From Chimonanthus salicifolius (Eukaryota; Streptophyta; Magnoliopsida; Laurales; Calycanthaceae): DNA of 64,000 nt. The notes beneath the pieces were generated by a model. That model ran no database searches and had not been told where the DNA came from. It worked only from the letters and a program-made list of their open reading frames with translations. Made by a program: the position numbers and the translations under genes. The DNA lies in NCBI GenBank assembly GCA_013350335.1, contig CM023539.1, forward strand, positions 44,006,631-44,070,630, in the 5' to 3' direction. This document shows positions 1-13,700 of the stretch, piece by piece. Position 1 is the stretch's first letter, and each line of letters opens with the position of its first letter.

Positions 1-350
1 TCAGTGGGGGTACCACACAACAAGCGTGCATTTTTCCCAGAAGGGCAGAAGACCCTTCAGTAGATATTGCATTTTTCTTTTAAATCCTTTTAAGAAATAA
101 CAGTTACTTATATCTTCGATTCTAATTTAAAATTTTAAGTACTAACCAGCAGAAGACCAATTTGCATGAGCCACAAGATATTTAAAAATAAATAATAATA
201 TAAAGATACCTTATGGCAAATGATGTTCTGATCCAGTTGGAGAACATATAAGTAGCTGTCAACAGCAAGAAGTGAAAATCCTTTTGGTGACTTCATAGCT
301 TTACTTCAATTCGCAATCTTGCTGAGGATTTGGCTTATCAATGTGCATGA

Positions 351-563
351 TATATAGGGTAGTAATTTAGACACCTGCCTTTTCTTTCAAGAGATACTCT
401 ATTTCAAAATTTTATGTGAAATTATCATTTTGTCCCTTAGTTTTGTGTAGAAGAATTGTCTTTTTAAAAAAATTGAAGGGCAAAATGGTAATTTTCACAC
501 GAAATTTTGAAATGAGGTTTCTTTTAGAAGAAAAATAGGATGTCTAAATGATCACCCTATATA
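351..563. mobile_element. MITE-like terminal inverted repeat element
   Basis: The segment begins TATATAGGGT and ends ACCCTATATA. The inverted match runs about 85 bp inward and includes a TTTAGACA motif near each end and a GAAATTAYCATTTTG-type block with its complement. No coding capacity is visible. The TSD is ambiguous because the flanks are themselves TA-rich. The arms resemble those of the larger element at 20641-21874, so it may be a small relative. Confidence 0.6.
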
Positions 564-1236
564 TAAGGTGTCTATAATTGAATTACATGGAGGGAGTGAT
601 TGAGAGAACTTGCCGTATATTACTTGGTCAAATAAAGATTTATGTCTTTAACTTGCTCAACTTTCTATTTCTTGATAGATCATTTTCAAACATATAACTT
701 TTCAGTCCTCATTATTGCTTTATTAAATTTTATATTTTCATTTTAATAAAAAAATCTATCACCCGCAAATTAGTTTGTAGTGTATTACTTTTCCCGTATA
801 AACATGGGACCTATTAAATGAAGATTTGGTTGATTCATTAAAAAATCTTTCTTATAACATGTAATCTATAAAAAATCATTTTTATTAAATTAATCAAGTT
901 ACATTTTCTACTGTCTTTAAAATTTGATCAATTTAAATTTATTTTTTAGTCTTTAAACTCTATTCTTAAAAAATATGATTTGATTAATTTAATTAAAGTG
1001 TTTTTTTTATAAATTCTGTAATTAAGAAAAAGGTTTTTAAGTTGAAATGATATTTTAAATGACATTCGAGTCGGTATAAAACCCTATGCTATGGGAGGTG
1101 GCGACATAGAGTTCAATAACCATTTTTTTATTTTGATTAAATTGGCTCGAATTATATTTTCTCAATTTAAATGAGTCGACTCAAATTTAAATAAAATAAT
1201 GAAAAATAACAAAAAAGGGAAATGAAAATCAATTGC

Positions 1237-1356
1237 CTTACACCCCACACAGGGTACCATCCCACAAATTCGAGTTTCCGTAGTGTAACTCGGTGGCTAT
1301 CCTTCGGGTGAATTTAGTAGGATTGTGCTTGAGGTTCTCCCTCTCCGTCATAAAAA
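1237..1356 (+). mobile_element. Short SINE-like retroposon with 12-bp TSD
   Basis: A roughly 115-bp unit ends in an A-run and is flanked by the direct repeat AAAATCAATTGC at 1225-1236 and 1357-1368. A TSD plus a 3' A-tail is the signature of a retroposon. No clear A-box is present, so the copy is probably 5'-truncated. The SINE class is inferred. Confidence 0.55.
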
Positions 1357-2768
1357 AAAATCAATTGCTACTATCACACCCTGCAACTTGTGGGTCCAAA
1401 AAATGTGAATTTTTTTTATAATAATCACAATAATTCCACCATCATAGTCATTTGATCAAAGTATCAATTTATTCTCATACTGCTCGTAACAATATCTGTC
1501 AAACTAACATTAGAGTTGGCACCGAAAATATAGCGGTGTTAATTACATGTCCAGAACACTACTTAGAGTTTCTCAAAATACTAGTAATAAACTCCCATTT
1601 AATGGGAAACAACACTCTTGCTTCAAGGCTCTAGTGGAGGTTCTTCTATCTCATCCTTAGTGTTATTCCCTGAAACGTGAGGGATGCGACAACAAGCACA
1701 GTGAAAAGAAACAACAATGACCAAGCATATATTAACATTAAACATATAAGCATATTCATAAATGATCATCACAAATGCATATGTAATTCTCTATGTTGGG
1801 TCATATCTCTATGATGGTATTGTATCATTGAAATATTGTCCCTATCTTTCGACATTGCCTATCTATACTGGTGCAAGCAGGCCCAATACTTCACTAAAGC
1901 CAGGTTTTAGCCCATCTACATTAACAATCGTCACAAACTCAATGCTTCACAAAGCGAGCTAAGGATCAGTACAGTCAACATGCATCATCATACAACAAAT
2001 TACCCATGACCTAACATGATATGCCCCATACTTGGCATTATTTTATTCCTCACATAACTAGCATGTATTTTCTATCATGTCTCACATGATTTCACTTAAA
2101 ATATAAACATGCTATAACATAATATAATTAGATAATCTGCACAATATAATTTAAATAACTGAAATAGAGAGCGGTAAAAGACCATTTTACCCTTTTTAGG
2201 TTTTAACACGGAAACCGCGTAACCATACTTACCCCCCACTTATCAATGCTGATCTTGCCAAAATAACTCATAATTCCCAAAGAAATAATAAATTGGAGTG
2301 ACACCCAATGTGTCTCTCCTCAATTAAAATACCAACTAACTCCTCATGCCTATAAATTGATTCCTATATTGCGTTTTAGACGGCTAGGCCTCGATTCTCA
2401 AACACCATTTATATTCGTACATAAGTATACTGCAACTGATAAAATAATCTTTTACGAGTAAGCAATGTCCGGTCTCGCATTCTGGTCATATTCACGTCTT
2501 TTCCATCCATTTAATTTTTATGGGTCTCAATCTTGCCTTTAGAGTTAGTGGTTACCAATTTTTAGAATATAAATGCAATATGCAATGCATCTCTGAATAA
2601 ACATTTAGTTAATCTCCTCAACAAAGTTTGACGGTTTTTCTAGAAAAGTTGACAATAAAACAATGTGCAAATAGATTGCTTTGGAAGTAAAGTGTGTAAT
2701 GATAGTTTGTAATTAAAACACTATGAGAAGCACAAAAACCATATTTTCAAACTAAATTATAAGAAAAA

Positions 2769-2960
2769 GGCCCCCATTTTCGGATAAGTTAATGAGTTAG
2801 CTCTGGAGTGTGATAGCCACAATAAATAAAGAAAGGTTCACCCCTGCCTGAACGAGTTAGATTCAGAGTATGGCCCCCACGTCCAAATAAGTTAGTGTTC
2901 AGTAGGTGATAACTGGGGAATAACAATAATAAGTAGAGCAATAAATAGAACAAAAGTATT
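2769..2960. repeat. Degenerate ~100-bp tandem repeat
   Basis: Two diverged copies begin with GGCCCCCA and continue into an ATAAGTTA motif, near 2769 and near 2872. Both contain GTTAG and a GTGATA-like block. No coding potential is evident. The rest of 564-3399 is AT-rich intergenic DNA with no recognisable gene. Confidence 0.35.
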
Positions 2961-3399
2961 GTACAGTCCTTCACAGTTTAGGTACAGACTTAACCTCCAG
3001 TTAGTTAAACCGGGTCGTATACAAGAACACTCGTAGGAAGAATAGAAAGTAAAATACCAAGTTGCAAACACAAGTAAGCTTTAGGTGAAAATAACAAAGA
3101 CAATAAATTTTAAAATAAATATTTTAGCTATTTTAATATTTTTTAAAAATTAGTCATTTTGCCCCTGAACTGTATCCTTTTGACTATAATCCAAACTTTC
3201 TAAAAAAAATACCACTCAATTAAAATAATTTGCAATAAGAAAAAATCTTGTAATCATAATTACATTGGAGTATTCAAAAATATGAATTTTTAGAGAGAAA
3301 ATTTAGAGAGAAAATCTAGAGAAAGAGAGTAGGGGAGAGTGAATCGGTGAAAAGCTACTGCACCTCTCACCCCTATTTATACTTGGGTGAGGCGGTGTG

Positions 3400-3404
3400 G
3401 TAAG

Positions 3405-3450
<46 letters not shown>

Positions 3451-3830
3451 CTTTTTAACCATGCAAAAGGACACATCCTAGAGGGTAGACCTCCATCCCT
3501 ATGATGTAGTATTTTCAAAAATATTTTTTTAACATATTTTATTTATTTTTTATTTATTTATTTATTCATTTTTTTACCCATGCATGAAGACACCACACAG
3601 GTCTACAAGAGTAGACCCTCCACCCCTACTACTTAGGTTTATTTTATTTTATTTTATATTCTTATATTTTTATTATTACTTTATCATTATTTTTATTTTT
3701 ATTTTTTAATTTTTTTTAATTTTCTTCCTCATGCAAGAGGACACGGTTGTGAGTCTATACAGTAGATTCTCTAGTCTATGACCAAGTTACTGTTCATGTA
3801 AAAGATTTTTTTTTTTAATTTTTTTCCCTT
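3400..3830. repeat. Three diverged ~120-150-bp tandem copies separated by A/T-rich spacers
   Basis: The motif CATGCA(A)xAGGACAC, followed by a GAGTAGACCCTCCACCCCTA-like block, recurs near 3459, 3578 and 3730. The spacers are pure A/T tracts. I see no gene in it. It may be the remnant of an AT-rich mobile element. Confidence 0.45.
3411..3446. repeat. (TA)n microsatellite
   Basis: An uninterrupted run of TA dinucleotides about 36 bp long lies inside the tandem repeat region. It is a likely length-polymorphic marker. Confidence 0.95.
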
Positions 3831-4798
3831 TATTCATTTTAAAAAATTCTAGTAAATTAAAATTTTATCTGATAAATCTAACGGGTCCATTGGATTGGGT
3901 GTTGAGGCTGGCCTTGTCATAAAAATTTGGAGAGAAAATCACTTTGAAAATCCAACAATTTAAGTGAAATCAATGTTTTTCTTAAATCGACGGCATAGGT
4001 TCAACCTTTAAAATTGGGAGTCTAGAAAATCAAATTGAAAATCTGATAATACAGAATGATACGTTAACATATGTATTAAACACTAAAACTCTTAAAAAAA
4101 ATTTGAAATTTAAAATTTTTTTAAAATACGATTTTGTAAAGTAAAACTTCGAAGGTCTTAGATAATTAGTAATTTGTAAAATTACTCGGGTGAAATCAAA
4201 ATTTCATAATTCTCAGTATCAAAGACCTTCCATGTGTGCAAGTTTGGAAATCCAAATATGTATGATTTCTGAATTCAATAAATGATATAAAAATAAACTA
4301 CAAATTTACTATTCCAACTTCAGAGAGTTAGATCACTGAGCTAATAAATTCGGATTGGACTAAACTTGGACTTTTCTAGAAGCTCACGTGATGATGTTGG
4401 TATTTGACCGTTCATAAAATATGTTAACAGTGCTAATATACAATATTTATTTAAGTAAAGGACTGCCAAATGATTTAACCATCCTTGGGGAGTTGGTGGG
4501 CTCAATGCATTGGGGCAAAGTGCTTTTTTTAGAGAGGAGATAATAAAAGCCATTGTTATTAAGAAAGAAGAGATCAGACATTCTTTGCTGGACTCTCTCA
4601 TCTCATACAACTACAAAAGGAGTGATAATAAAAACGCGTTTTCGTTTTCGCTTAAAAGGGCATTTTCGTTAATCATCTCACCCTTACCTTACGTTACCTT
4701 TGTCTCTCTCCTTTCTCCCCAATTGTGTTACAAATTACAATCACCTTTGAATTGGTGAAATCTTGAAGGGTTTTTTTTTTCTTGATTGAAGTCCCAAT

Positions 4799-7700
4799 AT
4801 GGAAAAGAAAACCATTCTTAATGGAATGGAGAGTAGCAATTTTACTTATTTGTTGGAAAATCAGAGCAGCAAGGGTTTGGACCGGATCAGCGCGTTGCCC
4901 GACTGTCTTTTGATCCACATCCTCTCTTTCTTGCACACTAAGCAAGCAGTCCAAACAGCCATTCTGTCGAGGAGATGGAAACACCTCTGGGTTTTCACCT
5001 GTGATCTCAACTTCCACCATAGTGATTTCGACGATTGCATGGATTTCATAGAATTTGTGGAGCGGTCGCTGGCCCTCCACGCTACAAACAAGATCCACAA
5101 GTTTGGTCTATCCTTCTCATACTACTCCAGTGAGCGAGCATTTGATTCTTGTGTGGATTCATGGATTCGGTATGCGATACAAAAGGGTGTTCAACAACTC
5201 CACCTGGATTCCCTTGGAGATTATGGAGACAGCAGCCATTTATACGAGTTGCCTTCTTGGCTATTTGAATCTGTGACGTTGACTTCGCTGAAGTTGGATG
5301 CATGCAAGGTTGGGACTTACAGTGCTATAAGCTTTAGTTCGCTTATGTCGTTATCTCTATCAATGATCAGTTTGAGTAATGCCTTTGTTAAAGGATTGTT
5401 CATGGGGTGTCCACTACTTGAAGATTTTAATGTGAAAAACTGCAGTTTCGAAAAAGATGGTGTCCTCCATATTCAATCTATTTCTGCTTCGGAGCTGCGA
5501 CTAAAGTGTTTAACATTGGAAGATTGTAGGGATATTGAAGTACTTGAAATTCAAGCACAGAATCTCCGAATCCTCAATATTTCTGATTGCTTATACAACA
5601 GCTATTCCAGAGAGGATATCACTTCATTTGAAATTAATGCCCCAAATCTTCAAATATTGAATGTTTCTGATTGCATAAAAAATGTCGATGCTACTTATTC
5701 TGCAAAAGATATGCTGTCTCTAAAGGAAGCCTACCTTGATATTAAATTCTGGAGCAGTTATAAGCCAATGAAATATGATACCAACTTCCATTCCATTCTG
5801 GTGTCGCTGCTTGAAAATCTTCGCCATGCTGCAGTTCTTAAGCTATCCAGAAAGTGTATTCAGGTATTCCTAATGGCTTTTTGGTTTTGAACAATTTTCA
5901 ATAATCAGTAAATTGGGCTTTGACCATGCTTCTTTGTCTCTTTACTTCAATTGGCTGAATACTACTAGGCAAGGACCTGCCAATACTTCAAATACTTACT
6001 TAGGAAACACCTGAAGCTTTAAAATTCTTTTTATTGGAAAATGGACTATTACGTGCTGAATTTAGGATGTAAAAACAAGGGCCCTAATGCTTTACTAGAG
6101 TTTCAGTGATATAATTTATGAAGGACAGTGGGTGTCTTGTTTAATGGCAGAAATTGGTAGTGTCTCCCTGGAGAAATATGAATTTAGGGGCCCATTTCTA
6201 AAGGTTAGACTGGTCCAAGTATTGGCAAATGAGAGACATCAACTCTTGGATGGACAGAGATTAGGCAGACTCTAATCCAGCAGTGAAATCAATGAGATAT
6301 GAGTGATGTTGTGGCCAGCTGAAATTCATCTGTTGAGGTTTCGATTCTGATTGAGTGGGCCCCAAAAGAGGAGATTTTTTGTAATACAACAATTACACCC
6401 ATTCAGCCAGGGCTGGCCCTGGGCATAGGCGGTGGTGTAGGCTGCCGCCTAGGGCCCCCACACACTTAAACTCCTTAATATACCAGTCACAAAGGGCCCC
6501 TGAAATCTTACTTCGCCTAGAGCCCCTAAGATTTCAGGGGTTCTCAGGGCCAGCCTTGCATTCAGCCTTCTATGTGTGACTGTGAACACTCTTCAGCACC
6601 AAATACAAGGAGAAACAGTCTATAGAATAAATTGCACAATGAGACTTCTTGCATAATTTTGATATGGTATTCAAGGTTCAATTCTTCTTTTTCTTCTTCT
6701 TCTTCTTATTATTGTTATTAAAATGTTGTCATCGATGCTGTTATCAGCCAAGAATTGGACTAGTTGTCACTTCTAATGAGAGGCTGACTGATGCATATCA
6801 AAATTACTTAACTTGATCTTTAATTCCTTATTTGTTTTTCATTTTTTCTTCTGGTTGTTGTTGCTGTTGTTGTTATTCAAGCTCTATGGTAGTGTGAAAC
6901 ACTCTCTGAGATCATGAAGTATTGGGGATACTTGAACTTTGAAAAAGAAAGAAAGAAAAGTGATTTTGGTCATAAAGTTGAAATCAGAACAGAACAGATT
7001 TTGTTACCAAAGAGATGCAAAAGTAGAAAAGTATTGTATTTAGGAACTTTAGTTGTACAAGTTATCAGGTTTTGTGGTGTCCGGTAGTATGAGGTGACAT
7101 TCATCTCAAATATGTCATGGAAGATAAGTTTGCCCCATCTTCAATCCTACCTCTTTGGCAACCAAAATAACAAGGAATCCTCTCTTTAGCAAGGCTTGGG
7201 TACACATACCTTGGATTTATTTTAGTTTTTCATTTTTTTATTTCAATAATAATGTAATAAGGACACTTGTCCAAAAAAGATATTGGTTTTTTTAGCATAG
7301 AATGGATTGAAAAAGGAGGTGGCCACAATTATAGGATTTTTATTATTTTTTATTCTCCTAGAAATACTATAAATATGGCCTATGGTCGACCACTGGAGGT
7401 CATCCTTGAGCAATTGAAGTTGAAGTTTTCTTTCCCTTTTCGTGAGTTCTATATTTTTATTTTATGTTCTAGTTTTAATTTTGAATTTTAATTTTGTGCA
7501 ATTTTATTTCTAATTCATGAATTATTTGCATTTTGTGTTTCAATTTCGATTTGAAATTAACACCCAATGAGATTTGAACCAAAAATTAATTCTGCTTTGA
7601 GAGAACTGATGTTTCGCATCACCAATTTGAGTTTCAATTTGCTCGATTAGAATGCCCGATTCAAAGAATTTGATTTGGTGTGAAATTTGAGAATTTCATC

Positions 7701-10700
7701 TGCAAATCTCAGGTTAATTTCGAATTTGGGATTTTCTCAATTTGAGCCTAAGTTCAGAATTATCCTTAGATCTGGTTATCGATGGGTCTTAAAATTTGAT
7801 AAATCAAGTTGCGTCTAAAAATTAACTTTCTAGAGACTTAGCCTGCATCAAGAGGTTAGTTCTTATTTGTGAGAAATTTGTTCTTCGAGGGATTTTAATC
7901 TTATTTTGACATGTTAGAAGAAGCACATTGACGGATACCTGTTCACTGGATTTCAATTTTTTTTTCCTTTTTGGTGTGGGTGTTGCTGGGGGGTATGATG
8001 CAATTAGTCAATTATGTTGCTAAGGAACAGGTGTCCGTCAATGTAATATTAGAATAATATTGAATATATAGATTATACATACATAAATATACTCTAGACG
8101 AAGTAAGATGTAACAATGATGAGAATACTACTCTAAACAGCAAAGTAATAAACCACCTAGAAAGCAACCAATTAATGAACATTTCAATGTCTTAGCCTGT
8201 AGCAATGTTGGTAACTGCTCATGGTTGCAACTGCTAGGTTGTGGGTCCAATCGATTCATAGAAAAGAAACTTCCCAAATACAATTCTGATTGACAACCTA
8301 AATAGATGAATAAATGTTTTCAATAATGATGACAAAGACAACAAAGATGAGCTTGGTTTAAAAAGAAAAAAGAACTTGTGATAGTTCATTTGCCACCTTG
8401 GAAAACAATGCGAAAGAATACAAGAAAAAATATTAAAGATTTCAACACAGACATTCTTGACACAAAGATGTTGCACATTTCCAAGAATTTGTGAAAACTG
8501 CAAATTATTCATAATATAGTTCTCATGTTGGTGTAACTTAGTTGAAGCAGATTTTACTTAGTTTTGGAGGGTTCTCTAAGATTTTTAGTCTAGGCACTGT
8601 TATTGTAGAATTTTCTCGATAAAGTTGCTTTTAGTCTCTTTTTCACCTAACCCACCCAATTTTTTCGAGGTTTGGATTAGAATCTGCTGTATGGTGTGGA
8701 CATGCGCCAATGCTATGAAACTTTGAACTTTTGATTTGCAATTGACATTCTTATTGTATAATCTAGAAAGGGTACAACAATAGATGTGGTTTTATGGTTT
8801 GGAAGTGTTCCAATTTTATCTGTCTTTCTGGTAATTATTCGTTACTGTAAATTTTCTAACCAGTAACCAAATGGTTGTCATAAAATACATTTTCAATATC
8901 AGTTCAATTCTCTAAAGTAGTAGTTCTTTTTATCAAATAAAAATTTACAATATCAGGAATAAGAAATCTAGAGAATTTCAAGTTTAAGAAAACTACATGG
9001 AAGTAAAAAGATCTACATTCCCACCTCCAATCAAAACTAAAAGTATCAATTTTGTTTTTGTGTGAAGAAAAAAAACAAAATTATTGTTGATTTCCCAAGT
9101 GATTTTTCAAGCCCAAAATTGCTTTGAGTTTTTGAATAATTTGACGTTTTTTCTTCTTTGCAAACCCTGAAGTTGTTCACATAAATTGTGGCATTTATAT
9201 GTCCCCGAGTACGAGTTTGTTAAGTAAACTCCAGATGCACACAACCCCCAATCCCTGTGCAAGCCACGTGCATCGGGTTACAATGAGACATGTTTATCAA
9301 GTCTTTTATAATGCACTTTTTTTGCCATAATATTGTTGTGCATCGCATACTGTTTTTAATGTTAACTTCCATGATTATGTTAGAGAGCCTTGTAAAAAAA
9401 CACGAGTTATAGAACACTAGAAATTAACAAGTTGAATATCTTTTTTTTTTTTATAAATGATAAAATACTAATTGTATGCCACATGATCCTTTTTTGGGGT
9501 CTATAAATCCCACAAGTGGGATGTCTATAGGGTGCACCTTTGGTAAATCCAAATTGACCAATCAATCTACCCACAAATTTGCACAGGTTCTTGACTGATG
9601 TTCACCATCATATTGAAGAACCTTATGTTTATATGTTTTTTTAAGCAGTAACTATTAAAATTCATTAAAAAGAAGGAAAACCGATACAAATACAAAAGAA
9701 GAGAAGGGTCTAATAGGATTAGACCCCAAAAAGCAAAACTAAAAGGACATTACAAAGAGTTGAGCGCTATGATACAACGAACAAAATAAAAAGAAACTAT
9801 CATATCATAAGGAAAAAAATGCCTGAAAAATGCTTGCCGACTCTCATCTTGGCAAAATAGTTTGCACTCTATTGCTTGTGCGACCAGTTTGAACAAAAGA
9901 TACATCTACTCATGAGGCTAAGTCTCTAATCTCCTTAACCGTATTGATCATTCTCCATGGGGGACGTCTTAGTCCTTTTGCCCATTTAAAAGCATTTGCC
10001 TGATCCCCTTCAATGATCAACTTTCCCTGCCCATGAACTTTCTAGATGGCCAAAGCTCTTCTAATACTGAGGATTTCCGCCTCGTTTGAATCATTGATTC
10101 CCACCGACTCGTTAAACATGATTGTTGTTTCGCCCCTATGGTTTCTAAAAACTCCGCCAATCCCGGCTGGCCCCGGTTTGCCCCTAGCTGCCCCATCCAC
10201 GTTAAACTTCATTACACCCTGTTCTGGCGGCACCCAATTATCTCCTGTCTCACTTTTCTCCTGTATTTGTTCATGCTACCTTCTCATGATAGAAGGAGAT
10301 TATTGATTTTGAGCCCCTTGAACTTGGTAGAGACTAGAGAAAATCCATACAGAAAGTCTCCACTTAACGATAAAAAAAAAAAGCTCACTGACCTCCATTG
10401 TTTTACCCTCAAAGATTCTAGAATTTCTTTCCTTCCATATTGTCCAAAGGATTACAGCCGGTATCGTGTTCCAAGCAGTCTTCAATTTGGGATTTAGTCT
10501 CGAGAGGTACCACGCACCTAAAGAATCAACACAAGTTTTGCCAAACACCCATGGGACATCAAGGAGATTGGTGACGTTAGTCCAAAGGCTTTGGGCCACC
10601 GGACAATTTATGAATTGATGGTCTAAGTCCTCATCTGAAAGCTCACAAAGTATGCATCTAGGGTCCTCCTCCATCCTAAGAAGCCCTCTCCTTCTAAGCT

Positions 10701-13700
10701 CCATCCCAGTGAGGATCCTTTCTTTCAACACACACCATGCGAAAATTTGAACCCTAGGAGGAGCCGCACCTTTCCAAATCACACTCGTGATGGCCTCGTC
10801 AGAAGATTGTTGACTAAGCACTAGATCCCCCATTGATTTAACATAGTAGCTACCAGAAGAGTCGCCCATCCACACAAGTTCATCCTCATCAACAAGTGAC
10901 AAGGGAAATTCCCCTAACTGTGCTAAGTGTTCAGTCGATTGCCTCTTTTCAAAGGTTCTTAGCTCCCTTCGGAAGTCAATTTGCCAGGAGAGTTGGTTGC
11001 CCTCTCTTGTAGTAATCCTGAACTATTGCATCTGAATTCCTAGAAATCTTGAACAATGTTGGGAATATCTCCTTTAAGGGTCTCTCGCCTAACCACAAAT
11101 CCTTTCAGAACAAGGTTTTATCCCCCTTCCTGACCAATAAGTCTATTTTTGCCTCTAAACATGTTCCCTACCATGTCTCTCTCTCAACCCAACTTCTACC
11201 AGGCCTTGATCATTGTGGAACCCAATTTCTCCACCTTCTCACCTAGGTTCCACCCACTCTTCTCCTCCAACCCATATATGGCTGACAAAATTCTAACCCT
11301 CAAAGCCTACCGCTCTCTCGCGAATCACCAGGCCCACTTGCAAAGCAAAGGCATGATTCCTCAGCTATAACGGAACAAAACCTAGTCCACCATTGGATTT
11401 AGGTTTGAGAACCTCTGACCAAGCGACCAAATGAGTTTTCTTTTTCATCTCCTTGTCTCCCCACATGAATTTCCTAAAGAGCTGTTCTATTTTCCCCGCT
11501 ACCGCTTTTGGCATTTCAAAAAGAGAAAGGTAATAGGTTGGAAGGTTCATTACAACTGACTTGATGAGGGTTACCCTACCTCCTAAAGAGAGATGTTTCC
11601 TACCCCACCTTGTTAATCTTTTTTCCACCTTCTCCACCACCCGGGTTTAGAATCTCTTATGTGTTGGGTTCCCTCCCACAGGTAAACCTAGATAGGTGAA
11701 GGGAAGTTTTCTGGTACCACAACCTAACCCATCTGCAAGCTCCTTGAGGCGTTCCTCAACCATATCTATCCCGATGATGGTACTCTTACCGAGATTGATC
11801 CTAGGACCCGAAACCAACTCAAAGCACTTGAGAATCACCTTATAACCCTAAATTTCCTTTCTGGTCGGTTCGCAAAAAAACAATGTCATCCAAAAATTGT
11901 ACGTGGGTAATGATTGGCCCATTTGGTGCTGTCCTAAATCCTCTAACAATGCCTAAATCTCTTGCTTTCTCCACCAATTTGTTTAAGCTTTCTCCCACAA
12001 GAGTGAAGATGAAGGGAGATAGGGGATCTCCTTGTCTTAGACCCCTATTAGCTTGTATTAGTGGGGTAGGGGAGCCATTTATCAGGACGGAATATGTGGT
12101 ATCCTCGATGCATGCTTTCATCCACCTACGTTGTAACTGCCCAAAACCCATCCTGGCAAAGAGATATCCTACAAAGGACCGATCTACAAAGTCGTACGCC
12201 TTTTCTATCAATCTTCAAGAGAAGCCCTAGGTTCTTTTCTTTGCGCCTAATGTGGACCAGTTCATTTGCAATTAAAACCCCGTTTAGAATCTGTCTATCT
12301 TCGACAAAAGCCCCCTGAGATTCACCAATAGTCTCCGGCAGTATTGTCTTCAACCTCTCGGCCAAGACCTCTGCAATAAGTTTGTACACACTCCCAAGAA
12401 GGCTAATTGGCCGATAATGAGATAATTTGGTAGGATCCTCCCGTTTTGGGATGAGGGTAATAAAGGAATTCTTCAGACTTTTGTTAATAATGCCATCCCA
12501 ATGAAGCTCTCGGAATACCCTAATAAAGTCCGGCCTAACTGTCGCCCAACAAGATTTAAAGAAGGTGAAATGTCCTTCTCTGATCTAGGCTAGGTAGGAT
12601 TCGGTGGGTCCATGAGCAAATTAACAGGGCGGGTTCTGCGTCGGTGTATCGAGCCTTTATATGGGCCAAAGCTCCATTGAGATCAAGCCCAAATTGATTG
12701 CTCCAACCTCCAAAACCCATACTTGAGTCAACAAGTCAAGTGGGTCCCAAAATTTAAAAGATTCAAGAGCAGCTGATTATTGAATGTGGTCCACATTAAG
12801 ACCGAAAACACATTGACGTGGATGGATTGAATGGGGTTGGGAATCAAAAGGCCAAAGTTATACAAGAGGCGGTGGTATTTAGAACTATATGTTTTAGATT
12901 AGGATTTACTATTATTATAATTTTAATTTTAGTAGGATTCGAAAGATGGAGGGTCGGTTCCAACTTAGAGTTTTGCGTTTTTTATTTTCTTATATAAAGC
13001 AGTGTAATCAGCAGATTTGAGGGGTTCTTATCATGGATTAATAAAAGTTTATTTTCTTCCTTTTGCAAACGACGGATTGTTTGTAAAATTGCATATTGCA
13101 ATTGCTAGCAAGTTTTGTGAGAAGACTCTTGCTGTGTGTTTGTTGCTGCAAAACGTCGCAGACCTTGTTGGAAGATTACCGCTGCAAAACACGGCATCAA
13201 CGGGATTTCACCAACCCCAGACTTTAATCACCACTGTCCTCTCTGTTCTGCTTCTTCAAAACTCAGTAGGAAACCTGTCCAATTGCTGATCTCCCCAAGA
13301 ACATCCACAAATCGCTGCAATAGCAGTGCTGACTCGTATAATTCTTGGCCTGATGTGGGAGTACCAACTCAACAGTTCCTCGAGGTGTTCACGGTAACAA
13401 ATAGGTGGCTGAACCACCATCCAACACTTGGACTTGGGCTGGGTTGCACTTCTGCAACTTGTTGCTGCAACAACACACGACCAAATGGCTGGATTTCCAG
13501 CAAGAATCTGCAACCTGTTGCAGTATCCAATTCAAACAAACCACAGTTTGCTAAGAAAGAAAACTTAATTTTTTATTAAACATAAAAAATCCCCAATAAC
13601 GTTGGTTACATCCAAATTTATAGAAAAAAGAAGAAATAAACAGGAAACTAACTGGGAGCCAACCCTCACAGTTCTAATTAGAACAAAACTAAAAGAAAGG

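Noticed and set aside
13017..13579. Plus-strand frames with Cys/Ser-rich peptides
   Set aside because: They lie within the LINE insertion's unexplained 5' part, with no domain and no consistent codon pattern.
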